Of a stretch of 64,000 bases of DNA, positions 1 to 11,229 are shown piece by piece (the first letter of the stretch is position 1; the number at the start of each line of letters is the position of its first letter). A program made the position numbers and the translations under genes. The notes under the pieces are model-generated. The model saw only the letters and a list, made by a program, of their open reading frames with translations, was not told the DNA's origin and did no database searches. The DNA is from Larix kaempferi (lineage: Eukaryota; Streptophyta; Pinopsida; Pinales; Pinaceae), in NCBI GenBank assembly GCA_027924585.1, contig BSBM01000261.1, positions 3,179,501 through 3,243,500 of the forward strand, written 5' to 3'.

Positions 1-2951
1 TTCTTTGAGCCTATTTTTGGGGCTGACATGTCATAGTGGTCAGATGTTAGAGGTCAGGTCTGCAATTTGTCATAGTTGTCATAGATGCTCCATCATTGGT
101 GTGATAGGGGCTAGGGAATCTAGCCCAAGTGTCCACAAACTTCCACTTTGACTCTTCATCTTCCATGGAGGTTACCAATCCTTCCCAATTCGACCTAAGA
201 TGCTCAATGACATGTGTTATGACTTACCAACTCACCCAAGAGTGTTCACATTCCCATTAATTCGAATTTGCAAAAGAGAGATACCATGTATTATGAAAAA
301 TCAAGCTAGTGTTGGTCCCACATCCTCCATATGTCTCCAAAACCATTTGTCACTTAGGATTTCTCTTGAATTTCTTTATTCACTCTATTTATTAAATACT
401 TTAACCCTTCTAATGTCTAAACATCATTTATTATCCCCCTTATTCCAAATCCCAAAGCTTCCACCCCAAACCTAGGAGACTAGTAATTTTCCTCCTTGGC
501 AATTATTTGACCCTTAACATCAATTTTACAAACTCTAATGAATATGGCTAATGTGATTAGGCCATTGTGACCAAATTCCAAATATGGGACATGACAATGA
601 CAGATTTCAAGAAGGAATTAGCCATTCTAGTAGGAATGCCCCTGATTCAAGGAATTAGTTACAAGACTTCTTGTTGCAAAATCTTGCAGCTTAAATGATG
701 TAAGAAATCATATGTCAAATCAGGAAAACCTCAGAGGTCTACCCCTAAGTGTCACACAGGTTTGCCTCTCTCTCTTTAGGTCTCCTAGAATCCTAAGAGA
801 AATCTAGATAACCACGAGAGGTGTCCCCAACTAAGCTTTCCGAGGTATTAACTAGAGGTTACACATGCAAGCCTAAAGAGGGTACAGTGCAAGGTGGGTT
901 AGCTTTCTCAAGTACTAACCTAATTGATTTGTAGGAAGATCAAGTGCATCCAGGATGATTGAGAAAGTTAAGTGAAATACACTTGACTTGATAGCTAGGA
1001 GGATTTAGGGAAATTGTGAGGAATTAAATCCAAGTCTCCTAAATGGCGAAGCGAATTCAAGGTGATTTAATATGAAAGGATTGTGGCCGTGAATTCAAAA
1101 ATCATAACATGAGCTTCTTGAGATTAAGCGACAATCATTGTTATGAGATAAATAGCATCAACACATATATTACTTGAATTGATAATCTAAGTGCTAAGAT
1201 GATACAAGCTAATCATAGAACTAAACATGAAACATCAATACATTGCACTTAAGATAAAATTACAAATCAATCATTCAAGTGTAAAGTAAAAGCAAGTTTT
1301 GATAGCTGAAATCAAAGTGAAATGGAATGATGTTGAAAGTGCTTGTTTGAGTTATTACTATTTCACTCATGGAAATGGGAGACTTCTTATTTTGCAAAAA
1401 GGTAAGTGTTGGCCTTAAGCAAAGATGATCTTTGCTAAAGGTCAAGTCTTGAAACCCTTCTTGACTTGAAAAATAAGTGATTAGTGTTGAAATATTTAGT
1501 TTAGGGTCCAACAACAATAAGCATGTAGAGTAAGAAAATAACTTGAAATAATGATGAAATAAAACCACTAGTTATTCAACTTAACATTACACAATGCTAG
1601 AGATATGAAGTATTCAACACATAATAAAATGGCTTGTTGTAATAAAATAAAGAGATAGACATAACAACAAGCTAAAAGGGAACATTCACCATGATAAATA
1701 GACAAAGGAGACAAGATACAACCACCATTCAGATTTTAATTTTAGTTTTAGTTATCTTCTTAGTTGTTTAGAGTGTTATGATTTCCTTATGATTTAGATC
1801 TCGTGTTTAAGTACAATAAGGAAAGGCATGTGTAGTGTTTTCCCAAGAAGGTGTATCTAGCTCTTATGGCTAGTTACAATGGTGAAATTAGAGGTTTTCA
1901 TAAAGAATAGAAGTAATGCATGGAGAGGAGAGTTACATAGAAAAATAAGATGAGGGGAGAAATCAATGCCTTTTTCTTTTTGCACAGGATTAACATATTG
2001 AAGGATACTGGCCCTTGTTTTTACACCTTTCAGATACCAGTGATGACAGAACCTTAGCTCCACTGCCAGCAAGCGTCCATAGCCTTGAGTTGCCACCGTA
2101 AAGCATTATGCTTGCAAATAGGTCTAGCTCTGCTGCCAATCAAGCATCCCATAGCCCTGATAGGGATTACCTATTCCTTTAACTGTTAACCATTTTATTT
2201 TGATAGCATAGGGAATCTTTGGATCTCATGAGAAGGCATTGCTCAATTGTAGTTCTTCTTGACTATTGACAGCCGACCATGGGGATCTACTTGAAAGCTT
2301 CTTGTACTGAGGATACTACAACACAACAATCCAAGACACAAAGGAAAGAGAACAATAATCATAGATTGTGACGGATCCACAAAGGGGGAGAGCAAGAGTC
2401 AATCAAGTCAACTTCTAACCATTGGGATGTAGAAACAAAGTGAAGTGATATGGATGATATGGAGGAAGTCAAAAATGAAATCGAAGAAGGGGGGATAGTC
2501 CTTGCAAAGCCAAGAGTCATCTTGGTTCATGGTATATAAATAAATAAAAAACCCTTTACCCTCGTCAACCTATGACTGGTACTACTAGCTATACTCATCA
2601 AAACAATCAAATACATCATACAGTAGCAGTAAAGTACAAAATCATGAAATGCATCATCATCAATTGACATGGTATAACAGTAAACATGGCATCATGGTAG
2701 CATCATCTCATCACTCATATCATAAGTAGTAAAAATAGGCCATAATAATCTAGAATATATCAGCAGAATGAAGCAAAAATAAGTCCTAGTATGCCCATAC
2801 AGCGTGTGGTATAACATGACCCATGGCATAATTCGAGGTAGTTGGCAGTCTCTCCAAAGTCAAATAATTGTGGATAGTTTTGAGGAGCTCTTTAATGGAA
2901 AATGAGGTATATTGTTTAAAAGTACATATGATATGGGTCATCTCTAGGAAG
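1..2951. other. Unassigned AT-rich flank, no supported gene
   Basis: No frame here resembles a known family, and the longest open frames are under 100 codons with no domain signature. A weak imperfect duplication of about 70 bp is visible around 2056-2150 (two passages with 'actgccag...catagcc'-like wording). The stretch is probably old repeat sequence that served as target for the Copia insertion at 2957, because the 5 bp at its right edge is duplicated at 9498-9502. Confidence 0.6.
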
Positions 2952-2956
2952 AGCAT
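2952..2956. repeat. Target-site duplication of Copia A (left)
   Basis: The sequence AGCAT directly abuts the TG of the left LTR and is repeated as AGCAT at 9498-9502, directly after the CA of the right LTR. A perfect 5-bp duplication at both edges is what Ty1/Copia integrase leaves, and it fixes the element's ends. Confidence 0.93.
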
Positions 2957-3535
2957 TGTTAGTATTTCACAATTTAATCAATACTTATCTAGGATCCTAC
3001 TGAGAGAATAACAAGCACAGCATAAACACAAGAGACACAAAGATTTTCCTCGGGGAAACCATAAAGGAGAAAACCCCGCAGCTTCCTCAGAGATAGAATG
3101 ATCACCAATACAATGTCACAAAAGTAAAACCCAAAAATAGAGATGGTCTTCAGCAGCTTCTCTTCTCCACTTGTGCGAACTTCTCCTCTCTCTCACTAAT
3201 GCGAATTGAGTGAGTTTGAGTGAATGAATAAATAGAGAGCCTAGCTCTCTATTTATACTTTACCTTTCACTTTACCTTTTTCACTTGACAAGTCGGCCTC
3301 AACTAAAGTTGACTGGGCCGACTCCTTTTGGGGACTTAAAAACCCCAATACAAATGACTCTAGGGGAACTAATGCCCCGACTTACATGGGAGGGTTTACC
3401 TCAATGACCCAAATACAATAATGATTTCTTCGACCAGAGGAATAAACATCTTCGTCGGAGGTACAAATAAAATACAATAATAGATACAATATAAAATACA
3501 AGTGAATATCTTCCACAGTTACAATAACATTAACA
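2957..3535 (-). repeat. 3' LTR of Copia A
   Basis: This 579-bp sequence runs TGTTAG...TTAACA on the plus strand and is a near copy of 8919-9497. It contains a TATAAATAG box on the minus strand (3249-3257), as in the partner LTR. It is flanked internally by the polypurine tract, which identifies it as the 3' LTR of a minus-strand element. Confidence 0.94.
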
Positions 3536-3544
3536 CTCCCTCTT
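3536..3544 (-). other. Polypurine tract of Copia A
   Basis: On the minus strand the element reads AAGAGGGAG directly before the LTR start TGTTAATG. This is the plus-strand primer position expected for an LTR retrotransposon. The same purine run sits beside the 3' LTR of element B (13022-13030). Confidence 0.85.
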
Positions 3545-3929
3545 AACTAGGAAGGTATTCTCTTGACATAGTCATCAACACACAAGTCTTTGTCGCTGGA
3601 TCAATAATGTTGGAACATCATCATCAACACTGGATTGTCGTCGTCACTGTTGCTGCAATCCTCGTCATGTCGACCATTGATTGGTGATATCTCTCGATTC
3701 TACTCGTCAAAGGAAGTTCTACAAAGCCAACCCTTTTTCATGCTGGATGTAGGCTTAGCCCTCATGTAGGTCTTCATCATCTTTGCGAGCAAGCCATCAA
3801 GTAGGCACAGCCCAGGACCAGTCATTACATTGCCTTTGCAAACACCTGCGTCTCCTACTGTCGCCTCATCGTCTTCAGATCATCTCATTGTCACACGAAG
3901 CACAGCCCATATGCACATCAACACTTACA

Positions 3930-4258
3930 TCAACGACCATGGGAGGACCAACCTACCACCATGTCAGAATGGCACAACACTCACATCAATGACCATGGGA
4001 GGACCAACCTACCACCATGTCGGAATGGCACAACACATCAACGACCATGGGAAGACAAACCTACTACCATGCCGGAATGGCTCCGGCACTTATATCAACG
4101 ACCATGGGAAGACAAACCTACTACCATGTCAGAATGCCCCCCAGCCCTTACATCTGCACCATGGGAGGACACACCTACCACCATGTGAGAATGGCTCCAA
4201 CCCTTATATCTGCATCATGGGAGGACACACCTACCACCATGTGAGAATGGCTCATGTG
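3930..4258 (-). repeat. Minisatellite in Copia A 3' region, period about 56 bp
   Basis: Six imperfect copies of a 52-57 bp unit are recognised by a recurring 'ccatggga' (starts near 3937, 3993, 4045, 4102, 4159, and a degenerate one near 4215). The array lies between the RNase H stop (4280) and a conserved segment before the polypurine tract. The unit has few stops in any frame, so several overlapping antisense open frames of 75-175 codons cross it. I regard those as by-products of the repeat. B and C carry unrelated arrays in the same position. Confidence 0.9.
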
Positions 4259-4279
4259 CATCTGCGTCTTCCGGACTCA

Positions 4280-5113
4280 TCACTTCCCCTTGGAAGGAAC
4301 CTCGAACTGAAGTACACCAAGCTTCTCTCTGAAGTACTCAAACTTCACTCTGGCTAGCGGCTTGGTCAACACATCGACTATCTGCTCGTTCGTCGCAACA
4401 TACTGGAGCTTCACTGCTCCTCTATGCACCATATCCCTGATATAGTGATACTCGATCTCAATATGCTTCGACTTGTCATGGAACACTGGGTTCTCGGACA
4501 ACTTCACACAACTCTGGTTGTGACAAAAGATACAAGTCGCCTCTAACTGGAGATCAAACAAATCAGACAGTAGCTTCCTAAGCCATACTGCCTCACAACT
4601 AGTCGAACAAGTTGCGACATACTCTGCTTCGGCTGTACTCAGTGCCATGTAGGACTGCTTCATGCTAAACCAGGAGATCATGCCGGATCCCATAATGAAG
4701 CAACATCTCGAAGTGCTCTTCCTATATGCGACACTGCCTGCCCAATCCGAATCAACGTAACCCTCCAGGTTAATCTTCTGATTCGCGTCATACTTGAGCC
4801 CATAATCAATTGTACCCTTCAGGTACCTCAGAATATGCTTTGCAACAACCAAGTGAACATGTCTCGGATCCGTCAGGAACTGGCTCAATGTGTTTACAAT
4901 AAAGCAAATATCTGGTCTCGTATTCGTCAGGTACATCAATGACCCAATAATTTGACGAAACATCGTGGCATTAATTGATTCTGATGAAGCATCACTCAAT
5001 AGCTTCAGGTTCGATGCCATAGATGTGGCCATGGCCTTGCAGTCCATCATCTCGAACCTCTTCAGGATCTCTACTGCATACTTCCCTTGTCCAAGGAAGA
5101 TTCCATCTGCACT
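4280..5113 (-). pseudogene. Copia A RNase H and RT connection region
   Basis: The last part of pol encodes RNase H, which removes RNA from the DNA hybrid during reverse transcription. It reads continuously from just after an in-frame TAG at 5115-5117 to the stop at 4280. Recognisable Copia landmarks are LTNTRPDICF, YVDSDWAGS, a degraded KSTSG (KSTSR), ALSTAEAEYVA, the KHIEI...HYIRDMV block and DVLTKPLA near the end. Element B, which keeps a Gln codon where A has the TAG, is the best internal reference for the break. The domain is complete but detached from RT by the stop, so it is not expected to be made as part of pol. Confidence 0.9.
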
Positions 5114-6142
5114 CTACCACACCTCCATACCTAGAAAATAATGCATCATGCCCAGGTCCTTCATCTCGAACTCTGCGGCAAACTTCCTCTTCGTATCTGC
5201 AATTAGCCCATCCTCACCTGTCACAAACAGGTCATCTACACAGAGTAGGAGTATCACTGGGTTCCCTTCCTCAACCTTGTAGTAAAGGTTGGAATCCGCT
5301 TTACTCTTGGTAAAGCCCAAACTAGTCAGGAAGCTATCTATTCTGCCGTACCACGTCTTGGGTGCCTGCTTCAAACCGTACAAGGCTTTCTTCAATTTGC
5401 GCACGAGTTTGTCTGTCATGTGTCTCAAATCCGAGTGGCTGCTCCACATACACTTCCTCTTCCACTACACCATTCAAGAACGCTGTCTTGACATCCATCT
5501 GGTGTACCTTCCATTTCATCACTGCAGCCAGAGCAAGTACTGATTTGATGGAAGTGTATCTGGCTATAGGTGCAAATGTCTCCTCGTAATCTATCCCTTC
5601 CTTCTGGGAGAAGCCACGTGCCACAAATCTTGCCTTGTGTTTCTCTATGCTGCCATCTGCAGCATGCTTGATCTTGTAGATCCACTTGGAAGTCACAACA
5701 GACTTCCCTATGGTCTCGGGACCGCATCCCAAACATCATTCTTCATGATCGATTGGTACTCCTCGATCATGGCATCCTTCCATTCCTTCCTCTCTGCCAC
5801 TTCTTCATAGTTGGCAGGTTCCTTGTTAATGATGTCGCACAACAGGGCTACATAACTGGAGTATGGCTTCGGTCTCTTGCTTTCTCTGTGCATTCCCTCT
5901 GGAGCGCCATATCTCTTTGCATCTTGAATTGCCTCTCGTACCCATGCTAGTTTCCTCTTGTGAGAATTCTTCTCACGGGGTGGATCTACAGTTTCCTGTG
6001 GGTCTTCCATCTCACGGTCTTCATATTCTTTTGGGGTTGCTTCATTCATTGTTGTATCTTGGATCCTGGGTGCTTCTGGTTCTTCAATGTGAAGCTTCAA
6101 CAGGTAGCTTTCTGGATTTGTTGTAGGCTGAGTCTTCGTCAA
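5114..6142 (-). pseudogene. Copia A reverse transcriptase, frameshifted
   Basis: This is the RT (RVT_2-type) part of Copia pol, read right to left in three segments. 6142-5708 holds the IN-RT linker and the start of RT (DVWDAVPR). 5732-5334 continues from TSKWIYKIK through ARGFSQ to DVKTAFLNG and QPLGFE. 5449-5114 carries ALYGLKQAPK...WY and the catalytic loop. The shifts lie near 5720 and 5410, and a TAG at 5115-5117 ends the last piece. The catalytic box reads CVDD instead of the usual YVDD: the aspartates remain but the first residue is changed. RT would copy the element RNA into DNA; this copy cannot make one continuous protein. Confidence 0.92.
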
Positions 6143-7403
6143 ATGTCACGTCCCTACTGATGTCGATCTTCTTGAACCTTGGAAAATATATTTTGTAAGC
6201 CTTTGTGCTTTCACTATATCCCACGAATATGCCCTTCTTTCCTGAAGGATCTAGCTTCGTCCTCTTCTCCTTCGGAATATGTATGTACACTGGGCAGCCA
6301 AATATCCAGAGATGGCTGACTTCTGGTTTCTCGTCGGAGAAAGCTTCTTCTGGTGTCTTGTTGTCAAGTACTATATGTGGAGTACGATTCTGTACATACA
6401 CGGCTGTCCTCGCAGCTTCTGCCCATAAATGCATTGGAAGATCCTGGTCATGAAGCATCGCTCTTGCTACTTCCATGATTGTTCTATTCTTCCTTTCTGC
6501 AACTCCATTCTGTTGCGGATTGTATGGAGTGGTCAACTCCCTCTTAATCCCTGAATCTCTGCATAATTTCTTGAAGTCTTCTGATGTGAATTCTCTGCCA
6601 TTGTCTGATCGAAAGGTCTTGATTTTCTTCTCTGTGTGGTTCTCGATCAAGGCTTTGAATTCCTTGAACTTGCTGAATACTTCATCTTTGTTCTTCAAGA
6701 AATATATCCATGTCTTCCTAGAAAAATCATCAATGAAAGAAACATAATATACATACCCACTCAATGAACTGGATGACATCGGACCACATACATCGGAGTG
6801 GATGATTTCCAAGATTCCTTTTGCCTTGCTTTCACTACTTGGAAATGTCTTCTTTATGTTCTTTCCCTTCGCACAACCTTTGCAAACGCCTTCATGCTTT
6901 GCCTGGATTTCTGGAAGACCTTCAACTGCTTTGCTTGCAAGTGGTAGTGCTCTATAGTGCACATGTGCAAGCCTCCTATGCCATAGTTCACTTGGTTCCA
7001 TGGAGTCATGTACCAAGGCTTGTTCAGGTTGGCCCTTCAATTTGTAAAACCCTCCCTCTTGCTCTCCAATCACTACTGCATCATCTATGGTCTTTCCCTT
7101 TGGCCACATAAGAACTTGGCCATCAATAAATGCAACCCTCGTACCTTTTGCATCCAATGCTGATATGGAGAGAAGGTTCTTCTTGAGTCCTGGTACATAC
7201 AGGACATCCTTCATCGTCAGATACTTCCCAGAGTCTAGCTTGTAAGAGGCTTCGCCACTTCCTTTTATGGGGTATTGGTAATCATACCCAAGTTTCACCT
7301 TGTGGGGTGACTCATGTTCAGATAGGTTCACAAAGGATTCTTTAAATCCTGTCATATGCTTGGAAGCCCCACTATCTACAAGCCAATCATTGCTCCCATG
7401 TGT
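6084..7403 (-). pseudogene. Copia A protease and integrase
   Basis: One long open frame (minus strand, 7403 region to 6084). It starts with the aspartic protease site WLVDSGASKHM (codons around 7362-7382) and passes through the pre-integrase zinc region (LWHRRLAHVH...CKGCAKGK, an HHCC set). It then enters the integrase core with HSDVCGPM, FIDDFSRKTW, the SDNG...EF block, YNPQQNGVAERKN with the catalytic Glu, and the C-terminal FGCPVY...GIFVGYS module. The D-D-E residues are all visible, so this is the best preserved part of A. It runs out of frame near 6084-6140, where the linker continues in another frame. The protease cuts the polyprotein and the integrase inserts the cDNA. Confidence 0.93.
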
Positions 7404-7423
7404 GACAGTGCCTGTGAGAGCTG

Positions 7424-8323
7424 AAATCAGAACATACTCTTCATCACTTGAAGAATCTTCACTGTCTTCTCTGGTTCTCTTCCTTGGAGGTTCATCATCC
7501 TCTGCAGTGTGAGCATGATGTCTTTTTTTGTTGTTCTTCTTCTTGTGGGAGCTACTTTTGTTCTTGGGACAATCTTTGGAGTAGTGTCCCCTCTCCTCAC
7601 AAGTATAACATCGAATGTGAGATAGATCTCTCTTGGAATTTCTGAAATTCTCTCTCTAATTCTCGTGGTGGTGTCTTTCTTTCTTGTGATGAGGATGCTC
7701 CCTTTTATTCTTTTTGGTGTGTGCTGTGAGAGCCTAGTCTTCATTTACCATCTTAACTTCTTGAGCTATAGGTCGAGCTTCTTCTTGTGAGCATTCCTCC
7801 CACAGCCTACTGAATGTGATTAACTTCTTTTTAGCACAAATCCCTTGAATGAAAGAGTCCCATGATCTGGGGTGGCCATTCAAGGTGGTCATCACAATTT
7901 CTCCATCTTCTACATTTTCTCCCACAGCTTCAAGTTGCTCCTTGATTTGAGAGACCCTTGTAAAGTAGGACTGCATGGTCTCTGCATTTTGTATCTTCAC
8001 ATTCTTCAAATAGTTCCGCAACTGATTTATACTCTTTCCTTCAAATAGCTTGGTCAAGGAATCAAACATGTCTTTAGGTGTCTTCAAGGATGACACATGT
8101 GGGATGAGGTGATCCTTAATAGAATCAACAATGATCCTCTTGGCCTTAACCAATTTCTTCTTGTGTAATGCTTTAGCCTCATCTCCCTCTGGAACTGGAA
8201 CTTCTTCATTTACATATGTGTCCAATTCATTCTCTTCAAGGACAAGTGTAATCCTATACCTCCATGCTCGGAAGTTATCGGCCCCTTCAAGCTTATCCTC
8301 AAGCTTGGTGTGGTGAGACATAT
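7424..8323 (-). pseudogene. Copia A gag with CCHC zinc knuckle, frameshifted
   Basis: Gag, the nucleocapsid precursor, starts at the ATG of MSHHTKLEDKLEG (about 8321) and runs to 7734 as a UBN2-type gag (DNFRAWRYRI, LKTPKDMFDSL, LRNYLKNVKIQ, MQSYFTRVSQI, LNGHPRSWDSFI). Beyond 7734 the frame changes. The CCHC knuckle is legible at 7569-7610 as CYTCEERGHYSKDC, spacing C-X2-C-X4-H-X4-C. The tail enters the protease frame without a clean junction because of further shifts. Element C (24519-25728) holds the parallel gag, so both can be aligned. The copy is broken by at least one frameshift between the gag body and the knuckle. Confidence 0.9.
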
Positions 8324-8906
8324 TTAATGAGAACTTCAAATGGAAATAAAAAAGCTTTTAGCTATTACCACTTGATTTGCTGAAACTGGTTCTGGAGCTG
8401 GCTAGGGTTTGTTAGAGAAACCCTAAATTTTCAAACTTGGAATTTGAAACTTCTGACTGGATGGAAAGATGCGCTTGACTGAGGCGAGTATGCTGGTACA
8501 CTTGGTTTCTGAAGATTCCAAAAATTCACCCTTGAAAATTGACTTGCGAAATTCTGATCTGCAGTTTCTGGTTTTTTTGGTCTAGAGTCAAATTAGGGTT
8601 TGACTTTCTAGGAGTTTCACCCTCTCAAAAACTTCGATCTTGGTCTCTAAATTTCGATTTTGATGAGGCATACTTCCCTATGTTGATTGCACCCCAAAAT
8701 TCCAATTCTGTGAAAAGCCCTAATTTTCGGCAGTAGTGACAGGACAAAAAGTGAAAATGCTCAGAATCAACTTTTGCTTCGACAGAAAGATGCGCACTCC
8801 TAAGGCGAGTTAGCCTAGCCTATTTTTGTTGATGATCTATGGAGAGAAGTCCAAAAATAAAGAAGCCCTAGCTTTCGCAGCTGCACAGTGTCTTCTTCTC
8901 AGGCTA
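8324..8906 (-). other. Copia A untranslated leader
   Basis: About 580 bp between the primer-binding site and the gag ATG have no coding frame. The text is clearly related to the leaders of B (17770-19108) and C (24096-24518): each contains runs such as 'gttagagaaaccctaa' and a phrase ending in 'aggcgag'. It would hold packaging and dimerisation signals, but I cannot place these. Confidence 0.7.
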
Positions 8907-8918
8907 GCTCTGACACCA
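8907..8918 (-). other. Primer-binding site of Copia A
   Basis: On the minus strand, directly after the 5' LTR, the sequence is TGGTGTCAGAGC. It matches the initiator-Met tRNA 3' end complement (TGGTATCAGAGC) except for one base. This position and match define the direction of the element. Confidence 0.92.
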
Positions 8919-9497
8919 TGTTAGTTTTTCACAATTTAATCAATAATTATCTAGGATCCTACTGAGAGAATAACAAGCACAACATAAACACAAGAGACAA
9001 AGATTTTCCTCGGGGAAACCATAAAGGAGAAAACCCCGCAACTTCCTCAGAGATAGAATGATCACCAATACAATGTCACAAAAGTAAAACCAAAAAATAG
9101 AGATGGTCTTCAACAGCTTCTCTCTTCTCCACTTGTGCGAACTTCTCCACTCTCTCACTAATGCGAATTGAGTGAGTGTGAGTGAATGAATAAATAGAGA
9201 CCCTAGCTCTCTATTTATACTTTATCTTTCACTTTACCTTTTTCACTTGACAAGTTGGCCTCAACTCAAGTTGATTGGGACGACTCCTTTAGGGGACTTA
9301 AAAACCCCAATACAAATGACTCTAGGGGAACTAATGCCCCGACTTACATGGGAGGGTTTACCTCAATGACCCAAATACAATAATGACTTCTCCGATCGGA
9401 GGAATAAACATCTCCGTCGGAGGTACAAATAAAAGACAATAATAAATACAATATAAAATACAAGTGAATGTCTTCCATAGTTACAATAACATTAACA
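8919..9497 (-). repeat. 5' LTR of Copia A
   Basis: 579 bp, the transcription-driving LTR of this minus-strand element. Its right end (TTAACA on plus) abuts the AGCAT duplication at 9498. A TATA box lies at 9211-9219. Compared by eye with 2957-3535 there are about two dozen substitutions and two 2-bp indels. Confidence 0.94.
9211..9219 (-). promoter_or_regulatory. TATA box in the 5' LTR of Copia A
   Basis: The minus strand reads TATAAATAG about 280 bp into the LTR. The same motif is kept in the partner LTR (3249-3257) and at equivalent places in B and C LTRs, so it is the likely core promoter. Confidence 0.75.
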
Positions 9498-9502
9498 AGC
9501 AT
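9498..9502. repeat. Target-site duplication of Copia A (right)
   Basis: AGCAT directly after the LTR end at 9497, identical to 2952-2956. Confidence 0.93.
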
Positions 9503-11229
9503 TCCTTTTCCATTTTGGCATATGATTGCTTGGCACATGGATCTATTGGTTGGTTGAGGGTTTGAACCCTTGATGTATGGATGCAACCTCTTGCACTCGT
9601 TGACTTGTTCTACAATCACATGTGCCACCATATGTTGATTTTCTTGGATGGGTGTCCACCATTGGGAGGTTGCTTTCATTCTTTCTATGTTATATTTGAT
9701 GGAGCGTTCACTACAAAGAGGCATCTTGGCTCATTCCTTGCCTATTTTGGTAGAATGCTCTCCTTGGATGTTTGCTTGCACACATGTCTATGCTACTATG
9801 ATGGGACGTTTTGGTTGGAGAGCTTTGTTGCACATCTTTCTATGCCCTTCTTGAGGAAGCATTCCACCATTTGGGGTGCCATATCTTTTGGAGTCCACTA
9901 ATTGCTTCATTTGCACACTTTTGATGCCTTATTCATTGGAGCATTCTCTTGAGGGCTTCTTGCATCCATTATCATGTCTATCTATTGGAGTGTTCTACTT
10001 TTGGAAGAGCCTTATTAATATGTGATGCCTATTTGGGGCTAGCGTTCACCTTTTTGGAGCGTTTCACGAAGAGCATTCACTTTGGAGGGGATCTACAATG
10101 TACATGATACTTGGAGAATTATTCTTTGTAGTGTGCCACTTGGAGGTGTACCTTTTGTTACTTCATGTCATTCTACACTTTATTGGAGGATAATGTTCCA
10201 TAATGGAGGATTTGTTGCACATATTATGTAGGACGTTTGGCATTTGAAGAGATCTAATGTGGTCAACCCTAGGTCTAGGGTTTGTCCACTTTCATGCATA
10301 CTTTGGGGACTTTTTCTTGGAGTGCTAACCTTGGAGGAGCCTTAAGAGTCCAGATTTGGGTTTTCACTTATCTTTATTTCCCCATTTGATGGAGGTGCAT
10401 TTCCTCCCTTGATTGGAGGCTTGTGCATTTGGCTTTGACCACCATAATTCATGGATGTTGTTAGAGTTTGTTGGAGTAGTGGAGTATTTTTCTCCACCCT
10501 AGGTTAGATCTAGGATTTTATTCATATTTTATTGTAGGAGGAAGATGAGCTAAAATCTATATAAGGCCTTGTTGTTTCCCTCATTTGTCATGGTTGGATT
10601 TTGAGAGTTCTCTCTTTTGGAGCTTAATGGATGTATTTTTTTGTTGCAATTTGAAGTGTAAGGGTTTCTTTGCCTAACAAAGTGTGGCTTATTGTTCCTA
10701 TTTCTCTTTGTTATTGGTGAATTGTAGAGTTTCTATAACTTGTCTAATTAGGGCCAATTGAAAGGGTTATTTACCTCATTGGAAGGGTTTTATTGAGAGT
10801 ATGTCCTCTATTTCCCTTTGATGTTTTATGCATGAATGTATTAACTTGCTTCTATCATCTTTCTAGAGTCGTCGTTAATAATACTTCATTGCATAATACA
10901 CACCCTAGTTAACAATGTTTTGATGTGGCTCCTTCTTGGGCCCTCCTAATCTATTTCTATCTTTCATTTTTCAGCATGTTAGGGTCTTCTTATGATATGT
11001 GTATGCAGCCCTAGCTTCCCTAACCATTCATGAACTTGCCTCTTGATTCCATTTGCCCTTGTTGGATAGCCACTAGTCCCTTGGTCCTTCCATCACCCTT
11101 TATTTTTCTATATTACATAATACAAAGACAAACCGTTTTGCTAAGCTATCTCTTCACATCACCTTGTCCTTCATTGTCATAGCCTAGCAATCCTATCCTA
11201 GGGAAGTCCCTCTTGTGTTGGAGAGCCAA
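9503..11229. other. Unassigned T-rich stretch with scattered TTGGAG phrases
   Basis: No coding signature was found. Between about 9640 and 10450 short phrases such as 'ttggag', 'ggagcattc' and 'ggagcgttc' recur at irregular spacing. This looks like a degenerate low-order repeat rather than a gene. The open frames here are short and carry no recognisable domain. Confidence 0.5.

Larger units (their letters stand above)
2957..9497 (-). mobile_element. Ty1/Copia LTR retrotransposon A (complete structure, decayed coding)
   Basis: A 6541-bp element on the minus strand with two 579-bp LTRs. It has a primer-binding site complementary to initiator Met tRNA, a polypurine tract and a 5-bp TSD. The order on the minus strand is LTR, leader, gag with CCHC knuckle, protease, integrase, RT, RNase H, minisatellite, LTR. 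Integrase before RT is the Copia order. Coding is broken by several frameshifts and at least one stop, so this copy is not autonomous. The LTRs differ by roughly two dozen substitutions plus small indels by eye (about 4%), so the insertion is not recent. Copies B and C in this window are relatives. Confidence 0.95.

Noticed and set aside
3830-4357. 175-codon plus-strand open frame over the Copia A array
   Set aside because: It is antisense to the element and follows a 56-bp repeat with few stops in any frame. The same text is open in two other frames. No independent gene evidence.
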